This document shows positions 1-8,443 of a stretch of 12,745 nt of DNA, one piece after another. A program made the position numbers and the translations under genes. Location of the stretch: positions 1-12,745 of the forward strand of contig SGPM01000540.1 in NCBI GenBank assembly GCA_004802725.1. Direction: 5' to 3'. Origin of the DNA: Antrodiella citrinella. Its lineage: Eukaryota > Basidiomycota > Agaricomycetes > Polyporales > Steccherinaceae. The notes beneath the pieces were generated by a model that was given only the letters and a program-made list of their open reading frames with translations, had not been told where the DNA came from and did not search any database. The number at the start of each line of letters is the position of its first letter. The first letter of the stretch is position 1.

Positions 1-271
1 GGTAAGATATCTCCGGTCCTTCACTCACCATTACAGTACGCTGATCGCATCCACTACAGACGACAGCTGGGCGAACACACACCCGAATAGTACCGGCACC
101 GGTGCTGGTGTAGGCTCGACCGCGTCGGGTGCAATGAACACTGCTGCGTCGATGACTTACAACGCTGCCAGTGTTTCTGCTGGTGCGGCGCAGATGGCGT
201 ATGGCACTGCGGTGGGAGATGAGAGTCATAAGAAAGCTGGGAAGGAAGCTGTTTGGGGGAAGGACGTATAA
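1..271 (+). CDS. 3' end of an unidentified protein gene (terminal exon)
   Basis: Only the last exon is in the window. A probable intron runs from the GTAAGA at 2 to the ACAG ending at 59, with a CTGAT branch-like site near 40. The exon 60-271 then reads open to a TAA at 269-271. It encodes about 70 residues: an Asp-Asp-Ser-Trp opening, then a Gly/Ser/Thr/Ala-rich low-complexity stretch, then a more structured tail with AYGTAVGDESHKKAGKEAVW and a final GKDV. The spacing of Gly and Lys in the tail is loosely like CsbD-like stress proteins, but I do not claim that family. An alternative acceptor at 36 is possible. The start, and therefore the real length and domain content, lie upstream of the window. 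No function is assigned. Confidence 0.5.
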   Translation, partial: VRYLRSFTHHYSTLIASTTDDSWANTHPNSTGTGAGVGSTASGAMNTAASMTYNAASVSAGAAQMAYGTAVGDESHKKAGKEAVWGKDV

Positions 272-536
272 GTAGTATTGCACCGACATCAAGACTAGCT
301 GAAGTTGCCAAGCGATTGTACTATTATTTGAAAGATGCATTATTCTCCCCTACGATGGATCAGCTACACTACCAGCTCAATTCCCTGCTAGTATAGTACT
401 GCGTCTTGTCTTGACCGAGGTTAACTCTTGATAAGATAAGATGTGAAGCGACAAGGTCAAGCGCTCAAATCCCCAATGTGGCGTCTGCGTACTGCCGCCT
501 CGTCCGTATGGCGCATTACTCGTCAGGCTCAAGTAG
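272..536. other. Intergenic, no gene seen
   Basis: This holds the likely 3' UTR of the left-edge gene followed by sequence with no coherent open frame. No RNA gene or strong regulatory site was recognised. Confidence 0.4.
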
Positions 537-1251
537 ACTGACGACGCGTTGTCAGCAACTGGCACGGGTAACACGTCTGCTCCTTCCAGTGCTGATGCTG
601 CGAACACAGGTGCTATTAGCGAGGCTGTCACCCTCCTCAGCAAGTTGCCATGATGAAGGACCATTCCGAGTCCGAGAGCGACAGGAGAATCGAAGAGGAG
701 CTTAAAGAGATAGGAAGATGGAAGAGCGGCTTAATAAGCAGGGTAGGAGGATTCGTAAACTTAGAGAACAGGTGAAGGAATCTGAAGAGATGGGCAAAGA
801 GGATGCCAGGAATATTGCAGAATTTCGGCGTGAGCTCAACAGACTGAGTTCATTCACTTTACATAATTATATGCACGCGTGCTCACTTTATTTACAGTCT
901 AAACCACTGGTCTTGGCCGTATGTTGACAATTGCTTCTTGACATGGCGACATCCAAGATTCTCAAACTCTTCACCGAATTCGGAAACCAGCATCAGTTTG
1001 CCCACGAACGACAGCCCAAACAGATCATTGCCAACATTTAAGCCAAACTTCGTGAACAGCATGACCCGCCGGACACGTTGTTTGCAAACAACCATGCCGC
1101 GCTCGCAGCCATCGTCCAGGAGTTGGATGCCAATAAGTATCGTTCCGACGGCAACGTGAATGCCCACCCGAGGAACCCCGAAACGGACAGGGTATCCTTC
1201 ATTGATACGTATCACTTTGTATTTGGGGAAGAACCTGGATTCGAAGAGTAG
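537..1251 (+). pseudogene. Decayed coiled-coil protein gene
   Basis: Coding-like sequence hops between frames. Segment a (537-650) reads TDDALSATGTGNTSAP and on to a Leu-Leu-Ser-Lys-Leu-Pro end, stopped by TGA at 651. Segment b starts at 650 with acidic residues (DHSESESDRRIEEELK). Segment c, open from 706, continues RDRKMEERLNKQGRRIRKLR as a charged heptad-like helix until about 846. A GTGAGC at 830 and a CTCAC branch with TTTACAG at 897 look like an intron, but splicing there gives an immediate TAA. A last segment (943-1251) reads MATSKILKLFTEFGNQHQFA onwards, with an in-frame TAA at 1039 and a final TAG at 1249. Each segment has protein-like composition, but at least two frameshifts and two internal stops separate them. 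The Thr-Asp-Asp opening and Gly/Thr/Ala-rich style recall the left-edge exon, so this could be a broken relative of it. A run of poor-quality bases, or chance, is the alternative. Family unknown. Confidence 0.35.
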
Positions 1252-1340
1252 CTTTTCTTGGCGCACGAGGGGCGCAGGCTGGTTCGCCGCATCCACTTTC
1301 CGTCTATTTTATTGTCCTAATTGTAGCATAGTCATTCCTT

Positions 1341-1359
1341 GTTCAACGTTCAACGTTCA
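1341..1359. repeat. Heptamer tandem repeat, about 2.7 copies
   Basis: GTTCAAC is repeated head to tail at 1341 and 1348, followed by a partial third copy (GTTCAC). It lies 315-333 bp upstream of the desaturase start. It is short and may be chance or microsatellite slippage. Confidence 0.5.
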
Positions 1360-1404
1360 CTGTCAGCCATGCACCTACGATGAAGCGAAGTGATAAATCA
1401 TGAG

Positions 1405-1447
1405 ACTTGGAAGTCACCATGAGTCGGCGGAGTGGGAACTTGGAAGT
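1405..1447. repeat. Direct repeat ACTTGGAAGT (two copies)
   Basis: Two exact 10-bp copies at 1405-1414 and 1438-1447 are spaced 33 bp start to start. A partial third copy (GGGAAGTATGG) is near 1453. They lie 226-269 bp upstream of the desaturase start, where a transcription-factor box could sit. Their role is not known. Confidence 0.5.
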
Positions 1448-1666
1448 ATCTGGGAAGTATGGTAGTCCCGGGTCCGTAACCGTTTATGTCGCAGCAACGT
1501 CTCGCTAACGCGTTGGAAGAAGGCCGCTTCTGAGTCCTGACGCACTCTCAAGCGGACCTGTCGAAGGAGTCTAGTGCGGCGGATATCTAAGGGTACGTTA
1601 GCGAACATAATATTCAATGTCCTTTGTCTGACAATTGTGCCACGTCTACGCGACCATTTCCTCGTC

Positions 1667-1705
1667 ATGCATCATGTCTACAAAGATACCACCACCTGTA
1701 TCTGA
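1667..1705 (+). promoter_or_regulatory. Upstream ORF overlapping the desaturase start
   Basis: An ATG at 1667 lies 7 nt before the desaturase ATG at 1674, in another frame. It opens a 12-codon ORF ending at TGA 1703-1705, inside the desaturase coding region. The desaturase ATG has A at -3, whereas the upstream ATG has G. A ribosome starting at 1667 would bypass the desaturase start, so if the mRNA includes this ATG it could dampen translation. The mRNA 5' end is unknown. Confidence 0.35.
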
Positions 1706-3229
1706 GACTCCGAGTCCCAAGATCCGCCACAAGAGTTTGCTCGGTCGCGTGAAATGGGTCAATTTGATTGCGCTGACCGCCACTCCTTTGGTGGCCCTCT
1801 ATGGTGCGCTGACTACGCAGCTTCAAGTCATGACCATGGTATGGTCTATTTCCCTCTACGTATTTGCTATGCTGGGTAGGTTTCATCTGTATTTCATCGC
1901 TTGACCTATTACTGACCAGTTCCAGGTGTCACTGCTGGTTTGTACCATTTTCCTACATCGCCAGCACATATCCTGACCTTTTTTGTAGGTTATCATAGAC
2001 TATGGTCACACCGCTCGTACATCGCGTCTACTCCTCTGCAGATCTTTCTGCTTGCTGGAGGTGCCTGTGCAGTCCAAGGGTCCGCCTACTGGTGGGCTCG
2101 TGAGCACCGTGCTCACCATCGTTACACGGATTCCGAGCTGGACCCTTACAGCGCGACGAACGGGTTCCTCTATACACACGTTGGCTGGATTATCCTAAAA
2201 CGTGATCGTCCTCCTGGTCCTACCGACGTTCGAGACCTGCAGAAGAACAAGCTTGTGCAGTGGCAGCACAACAACTTGTCCATGCTCATACCTATTTTGG
2301 GGTATGCTATTCCTGCTATCATCCCTGGTTATTTTTGGGGCGACTGGGCAGGCGGTTTGTATTATGCTGCGCTGCTGCGTTTGACTTGCGTGCAACACGT
2401 ACGTTCACGTCGTTGATTATACTCGCTGATGACTGACACGCGGCGGGGTTTCCAACAGTCCGTCTTTTGCATCAACTCTCTGGCTCATTGGTTAGGCGAT
2501 ACTCCCTTCGACGACAAACACACACCACGCAATCATCTCCTCACTGCTATTCTTACCATGGGCGAGGGATATCACAATTTTCACCACCAGTTCCCAATCG
2601 ACTATCGGAATGCCATCAAATGGTACCAGTACGACCCGACAAAATGGTTCATCGCGCTTTCTGCGTGGATCGGATTGTCGTCTCATTTGCAGACTTTCCC
2701 GGAGAACGAGATCAGCAAGGGGGCGCTCACGATGTCTCTCAAGAAGCTCAAGACTATTCAGGACAAGATTACATGGCCCACCGAGTTCAAGCACTTACCT
2801 GTCGTAGATTGGGATACATGTGAGTGCGGTCTGTAATCAAGTATTCCTTTTTGGCTGAATTGTTCTCAGTTCAGAAGCAGTCTGAAACATCTTCTTTGGT
2901 CCTCGTATCTGGGTTTATCCACGACGTGTCTTGCTTCGAGCCAAAGCATCCCGGTGGTCGCAGGATCCTGAAGCAGCATGTCGGCAAGGATGCTACTGCT
3001 GCATTTGCTGGAGGGGTGTATGATCATTCCAACGCTGCGTATAACGTACGTCGACATCACATACCCTTTGTGGTCTATCTCTTATTTGACTATACAGCTT
3101 TTGTCTATGATGCGCGTCGGTGTGCTTGAGGGCGGCGTCGAACACGTGAAATGCGTGACTCCTTCTCAGAGACTTCGTATATTTGAGCAGGAGAGGTTGC
3201 GTGGCGTCGAACCGTTGCCAGCTCTCTGA
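1674..3229 (+). CDS. ole1: Acyl-CoA Delta-9 (stearoyl-CoA) desaturase with C-terminal cytochrome b5 domain
   Basis: Exons 1674-1875, 1926-1937, 1989-2398, 2459-2819, 2870-3045 and 3098-3229 give 430 aa. The enzyme inserts the 9,10 double bond into palmitoyl- and stearoyl-CoA at the ER membrane, using electrons from cytochrome b5. Two hydrophobic stretches (about 30-68) precede the first histidine box HRLWSH (74-79). Box two is REHRAHHRYTD (109-119) and box three GYHNFHHQFP (245-254), preceded by CINSLAHWLGDTPFDDKHTP, a signature of fungal Ole1. The C-terminal half-domain (about 338-400) is a fused cytochrome b5: FIHDVS, HPGG (355-358, first heme His) and YDHSNAA (His381, second heme ligand). 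Introns are 50-60 nt. Exon 2 is only 12 nt, and intron 2 has a weak GTTTGT donor, yet the join restores the conserved TAGYHRLW. The length is somewhat below that of many fungal Ole1 proteins, mainly from a short N-terminus. All catalytic and heme residues expected for the family are present, so the enzyme is probably active. The gene could be the housekeeping copy or a paralogue. Confidence 0.95.
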
Positions 3230-4151
3230 TAGGCTTTTCACGATTGTTCCTTTCTATCATATTAGATTTTGCACAGCCGACTCAAGGACGAACATTCTTT
3301 AGATTTCCCTCTCTTGTCAAGATCGTCCCCAGTGGCGCCAACATTCATTTCACTGCGCCCCCTTCAAAGATATCCTACTACTGTTATACCCCAATATACG
3401 TGCCTTCCATGTATAATCATCTCTCTATAGACTACACATACAAGCACCTGCCAATGAATATATTCACGCTTCCACAATGTTTTCAGTCAGCGGCAAAATC
3501 CGAATTTCCCAGTCATCAGGATGACGTGTACCTTGAGAATGCTCGTTGGCGCTTGGTTGGCGCACGACAAAGTCTAGGCTAAGTTCTAACCGTCAAGACT
3601 CAACTCATTTCGTCTACATTCTTATTTCTGGTCTAGTCTGCATGTGAGGAGCAGATAGTAACACATCCAGCTGTGAATTGCGATCAAGCCAAGGATCCAG
3701 CAAAGTTAGAAGTCAACAATTAGCTTCACTCGAAGTTAGCGTCAGTGTGACCCTGGCCCTTCTCACCATGCAAGCCTCGGAAGAGTGTCACTTGAAGACG
3801 CTCCGTCTCTTTACCTGCGGAAATTTACATGTGAGTATGCATCCTGAGTCTTTTGAATCCGTATTTCTTTATTACTTACCGTACTCAATCTCATATGCAT
3901 ATGTACATTGTAGACCGAACCATGGCCTCGTCACCCCGATGCGACGTCACTTTGTCCTCGGATTTTCCCAGATTCTCCTGGATTGACTCTCCAATCAATT
4001 ACTGCAGTCCCTTAACATTACAGCATAGGCTCGTAGGCGATGTCTCAAGAGGCGTCTGTCGGAGCCACCTCACGAATGCTAGCAAAACAAACGGGATCCT
4101 TCCTAGCGATGGTTGCTCTTCGCCTCCTCCCTCACTCCTTCGATAGCAGCC
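3230..4151. other. Intergenic between the desaturase and the seven-TM gene
   Basis: This 922-bp stretch should hold the 3' UTR of the desaturase and the promoter of the next gene. Open frames are unconvincing, apart from one short spliced candidate listed separately (3768-4015). A perfect 12-bp palindrome CATATGCATATG lies at 3892-3903. No RNA gene was recognised. Confidence 0.4.
3768..4015 (+). CDS. Possible small two-exon ORF, 54 aa, unknown
   Basis: An ATG at 3768 in a good context (CACCATG) begins exon 3768-3830. A textbook GTGAGT donor and a TTGTAG acceptor define an intron at 3831-3913 (83 nt). The second exon 3914-4015 stays open to TAA. The product begins MQASEECHLKTLRL and then contains TEPWPRHPDATSLCPRIFP. 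There is no signal peptide, no membrane segment and no family I recognise. Both splice sites look real, but the ORF is so short that chance is a serious alternative. It could also be a transcribed upstream exon of the gene at 4152, or a gene remnant. Confidence 0.2.
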
Positions 4152-6168
4152 ATGGCTCTGAACGCATCGACGATGCCGGAGTTCTTTGGCGGGTTCTTCT
4201 TGCTGGCCATGCTGGCTATATTGTGAGTGTTTCCATTGCATACGAAATAAAATCTTAACGTTTTTGCAGGCTCTATGGCATCCTGTCCTTTCAGACGTTT
4301 GCTTACTCGGTGAGAGGGACTGAGCTGCAGTTTGCGAAAGCGGTGATAGTTTCCGTGTGGTATGTCCGAGTCTGAGAGTGGCAAAAGTCATGGGGACGCT
4401 GAAAACACTTCGTTCGTTGCTTGCAGGATGCTCGAAACAATCCACAGCGCGTTGGTCATACATATCACCTACAACTACACTATTGACGACTTTGATCACG
4501 CTGGGAACATGCGTGATATAATATGGTAAGACGTTGTTCAGTATTATCATCCTACGATGCTCACGCATTATGTTCGCGCCAGGGTAACTGGGGTGAGAGA
4601 ATGAAGTTGGTACGGATGTCCACTCACTGACTTAACTTCGTGAATCAGGCTTTGATAATAATTCAGGCATGACGTCGCGCCGCCAGAGTCTATGACATTA
4701 CGATCGCTGATAGTCTTTGGTAGATGCTGATAACACTCTTCATTCAAAGGTACGTGTTAGCGAACTTGCAATGCATTCTACCACTTACGCACTATCTAGT
4801 TTCTACTTGCATCGCGTTTACCTACGTAAGTCATGTTGTCGCTGCATTTCTTACAAGTTCACAGCCGAAATCATCTGACAGTAGGCGAGAGATCGCTCGT
4901 TGTTCCTCTTGTTGTGGTGAGCAGATGTTCTCCCTTGTTCGAGTTCTGAAGACGTTTTGTTATTAGGGTGTGGCGCTACTTGGGAGGTTTGGTGAGTTTT
5001 ATGACCGAAATCAATCGCTGTCTTCAGATTTATGATCAGCGTCGGTTATCGCCAGGCATCGGATTAGGTATGTCACTATTTTCTCTTCTCTTCGCGTATT
5101 GAACTCACTATGGCGCTGCAGCATCCGCCGTATACACGTATGTTGCAGAAGAAAATAAATCAAGGTTTGGCTGACGACATTTCAGTTATCGCTTCCAAAC
5201 GTGGCTGGCATATCGCCACTCGCCGCTCACCTCAGTACGCTGCGTTGGACTCCTGAACATCGGTTGAGGGCTCACGTCATGTATCAGACCATCTTTATCT
5301 CGGTTCTTGGTCTCTCGGCTGACCTTGATATCCTGATCACACTCGTTCTCATTTATTACTTGCGGAAGCCCATACCCTCGAAGAAAACGTCGGTGATTTT
5401 CTTCTACCTTCTAATTGAGATTAACAGTTATTGATCTCCAGGTTCGATAACGTTCTTCGGTGGCTAATTGCCTGCGTTATTACTACAGGAGTCTTCCCAA
5501 TGTAGGTTGTTCCCGTGTGATCCTGAACGGTGGCTGAACTCTGGTTTAGGGCAGCTTCAATTGCGACTCTCATTACGGTGAATACTCTCTCGCTCGTACA
5601 AATGGTCCATTGTAAAGCTGAGACTTTGGTTGCAGTTTCTACTAGTTAAGAATAGCGTAATCTTTGTGGGATTCGGAGCCATTACCACGAAACGTATGTT
5701 CCGCATCCAACATTAAATACGTTTGTCCGTCTTCTTCGAGCTGACCAACGCTATCCTTAGTCTACGCGATATCACTTTTGAGCAAGTTAGGTGAATTTAA
5801 TTGCTAGCACGAACAATGTGTTGACGATATCGATGTACAGTCTCATCGGTACCTATTCACAATGCGCAGGCGACAATTCGAGCATGTATCAACGATCAAT
5901 AGAGATGTCGACTTTCAGAGCACCACCTGGACAAGAAATAATGCCGGTGCGTATTATCAACACATGTCATTTGTATTCTGATCTGAATGTACTTTAGACG
6001 AGTCCAGTCAAGATATTCCGAGTACAGGAAATCACAAAGGTGCGAGATGAAGAAGTGAGTGGCGGATACTCCACAGTGATCGGATATCTGATTTGTACAT
6101 TGCAGGCAGACACAGCGAGACAACATTCAGCCAGAATGAGCAGACACTCAAAATACTTCGTCAAATGA
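4152..6168 (+). CDS. DUF6534-like seven-transmembrane protein, 20 exons
   Basis: The start ATG 4152 has a strong context (GCAGCCATGGC). The model gives 316 aa from exons 4152-4222, 4270-4359, 4427-4525, 4583-4592, 4649-4666, 4724-4749, 4800-4825, 4882-4916, 4967-4991, 5056-5067, 5122-5137, 5186-5234, 5288-5388, 5442-5501, 5550-5577, 5636-5693, 5761-5790, 5870-5946, 5998-6054 and 6106-6168. Hydrophobic helices fall at about 11-31, 47-67, 84-104, 118-132, 160-182, 199-221 and 222-241. A polar, probably cytosolic tail (252-316) follows. Family cues are YGILSFQTF in helix 1, WMLETIHSALV in helix 2, FIQSFYLHRVYLL after helix 3, YRFQTW, SADLDILITLVLIYYLRK, VITTGVFPM and TTKLYAISLLSKL, which match the usual DUF6534 pattern. 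The function of this family is not established. Introns (1066 nt) outweigh coding sequence (951 nt). Intron 5 (4667-4723) must use a GC donor. The acceptor of intron 9 (5055 versus 5039) and of intron 17 (5869 versus 5840) are the least certain choices. The gene is convergent with the Delta-12 desaturase downstream. Confidence 0.85.
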
Positions 6169-6828
6169 GGTCTTGACTCTCAAACAGCAATTACTTTGCT
6201 AGTTGTGGTTTCTCACCATTGATCGACTTTCTACAAGGATCGTCGAACTCCGACGGAACTTCTTAGTTCCTTCGCGTACTATTTTCTATGACACAGTGCT
6301 TGACAAATGCGCAGCTGTACATATTTTTGGATAAGTCGTTTCTGTACAAGCTGCCACGACGGCGACAATTAGTTGCATGTCTTCTGGGACGTTTTACATT
6401 TGTTCTACATCGTACATCTTTGTTGCTCCACGCCGCCGAACTGTAATCTCGTGTTGCCTCTGTTGGCCTGCGATGAGATATCAGAACTGGAAATTTCTGG
6501 GCCTACGTTTCAAAACTGAAGCCTGAAGATCGCGCGATGTCATGGTCAGACGTGTGACGATAATCTTTTGATCGTAGCTTGCTCTCACCATGATGCATCC
6601 ACGACGATGCGGAAGCTCCGGGTCATTCCAAAGCGATGGTGAATCATCGGTGATGCTACACATACACGGTCACAACAGTATCGTCTACATAGTACAACAT
6701 ATAGGAAATACTAAAAGGCGCGATCTATTCTTCGTTCGCACACTTCCACAGTATGTCGAACTTCTTCCAGTGATCAGATATCAGACTGAGAAAGCAATGC
6801 ATCTCAGTCACGATGGCCAATGCTCCGC
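6169..6828. other. Convergent intergenic region
   Basis: This region lies between two converging genes and so holds two 3' ends. No coding sequence is supported: open frames on both strands are short and unlike proteins. No recognisable RNA gene was seen. Confidence 0.45.
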
Positions 6829-8443
6829 TTACATCGTGTCGCCCACAACTGGCTCTCCCACGGCTGACCTTGTGCTCTGACTTCCCACTTCTCGACGCGT
6901 CTTCCCCGTCCTGTCTTTGTAGAACAGAATTCCTCCGGTGTCCTCAACAAACATGCAGTTCTTGAAGGAGCGCCAAAGCGCAAAGAATGTATTCTGTAGC
7001 CATCACGGAGAAACTTGTCAGAAATGCATGTCCGAATTCGATGTAAGATGAACCGACCGTATCATCGTAATTATAGTTATCTTTGAGGACGGGCTTGATG
7101 GCTGCAGTCACCTTCGGAAGATTGTCTGTCGGGACTTTTATTAGTCAAATCCTACCGAAGACATTGTGAGATACGTACAGAACGGGATGTGAGGGAAGAG
7201 ATGGTGCGCGACGTGATCATGCGAAACCTATAGGACTGTCAAAAAAGGATGATCGTCGAGAAGGGAGAAAGCTCACATTGTGCAAGAAGACTCGCCCAAC
7301 CCAGCCCAGGAGTGGTCTGTCAACGGTTGCCAATCCGCCGCGCAGCCAGGACCACTCTCCAGCACGGTAGTGGGGAATTGATGGGTCCGAATGGTGCAGG
7401 AACGTGAGCATGACAAGCCAGTGGTTCGACAACTGAGCTCGAATGTCAGTGGTTTTTTTGAGCGGTTACACATAGAAACTCACAAGCCACGGAATCAAGT
7501 ACAGCTTGAGGAAGCTGGTTACACCGACGACTTGTGTCCAACGCCATAAATGTAGAGCCATATAGAGCACTCCCACGTCGGACATCGCGATGAGGAGTCG
7601 CTCTTTCGGCTTGAATAACACGGAGTACGGCGAAAAGTGCTACCATCAATTCATGAGCTGCTATAGTTGAGCTGAAGGGACAAAAGGGCACTTACATTGG
7701 TCCAGTGGGGATAGGAACGGTTACCCAGTGTGTTGTCTATGAGATAAGCTGGCCAGCCCAGAATTTGCTGAAGTACCAAACGTCCGAGGATGTACAGCGG
7801 AGTGTCGCCGAACATGTCTTCATAGTCGATCTTTGTCGCTTTCCCTTCGCTCGGGAGGTTCAAATCTTCGCGAGTCCTTGGGACCCAATTCTCGTCGTGT
7901 TCCATAGAATTGGTGTATTTCTACGGATCACTGCGTCAATATAGCACGAGGATTCGATGGATAGGGCCACCTACATGATGTGCGTTATGTGTAGCCCGCC
8001 ATGAAAAGTGCGGCGCAAGCAGAAAACAGTGCAGAATGTATCCCACTGAGTAATTCAAGAATTTGTTTTCCGAGACGTTGTCGTGACCAGCCTCATGCGC
8101 TAAGGAGTCAGAGGATTAGTTGCCTGAAGTGGTCAAGTGGGACATTAAGCTCACCTAACGTGAAGAGACCTGCCCATGCTACGCTTTGCCAGAACCAATA
8201 GGCCATCCATGCGAGCCATCGCAGGCCCGGTACATCATGAAGAATGTCGCTGGAATCGATTTGCGACGCTAATACGTAGAACACCCACGAGAAGGTAGAG
8301 CATCGAATAACATGAAGCATCGTCCATCCGAAGCTCTTGCGCCTGAGATGAGACGGTACAACGGCCTGAATATCCGAGAACTTCAAGAGTGGAGGTTCGA
8401 ATGGACTAGCCAGTCGCTCTTCGTATGTCTTCACATCAACCAT
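6829..8443 (-). CDS. Delta-12 (oleate) fatty acid desaturase
   Basis: Read on the minus strand, exons 8443-8155, 8099-7975, 7920-7696, 7639-7484, 7432-7277, 7227-7179, 7125-7058 and 6993-6829 give 410 aa. The predicted role is to convert oleoyl to linoleoyl chains in phospholipids at the ER, taking electrons from cytochrome b5. The three di-iron histidine boxes are present: HEAGH (98-102), HNAHH (134-138) and HVAHH (322-326, in [16 protein letters not shown]). Other family stretches are [61 protein letters not shown] and [16 protein letters not shown]. Hydrophobic blocks flank the boxes. All seven introns are 49-64 nt with consistent phases. The last has an atypical GTCGGT donor, and intron 5 has a decoy CAG 8 nt before the used TATAG acceptor. 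The start ATG 8443 has G at -3 and +4, and an N-terminus like that of basidiomycete relatives ([18 protein letters not shown]). Divergent members of this family can be omega-3 desaturases or acetylenases, which cannot be separated here by motif alone. Confidence 0.94.

Larger units (their letters stand above)
1252..1673. promoter_or_regulatory. Upstream region of the Delta-9 desaturase gene
   Basis: No gene was found. The stretch holds a short tandem repeat at 1341-1359, a pair of 10-bp direct repeats at 1405 and 1438, and an AT-rich patch near 1608. It presumably contains the promoter and 5' UTR of the following gene. No unequivocal TATA box is visible, and a 5' UTR intron cannot be excluded. 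Confidence 0.4.

Noticed and set aside
3999..4568. 189-codon open frame on the minus strand
   Set aside because: It is antisense to exons 1-3 of the seven-TM gene, whose splice sites and family pattern are strong. The minus frame has no recognisable domain.
4992..5027. 36-nt intron ending at CTTCAG in the seven-TM gene
   Set aside because: It leads at once to a stop. The acceptor at 5055 keeps frame and gives a 64-nt intron.
5263..5287. 25-nt intron in the seven-TM gene after AACATCG
   Set aside because: It is too short for splicing and gives the wrong frame. A 53-nt intron at 5235-5287 (GTACGC to TCAG) keeps frame and matches the family pattern.
6590..6880. 96-codon plus-strand ORF
   Set aside because: It overlaps the last exon of the Delta-12 desaturase on the other strand. 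Composition is unremarkable and there are no splice or start features.
1674..8443. Assigning the locus to polyacetylene biosynthesis
   Set aside because: Both desaturases carry ordinary Delta-9 and Delta-12 motifs, and no other pathway enzyme is visible. It is kept only as a hypothesis among the findings.
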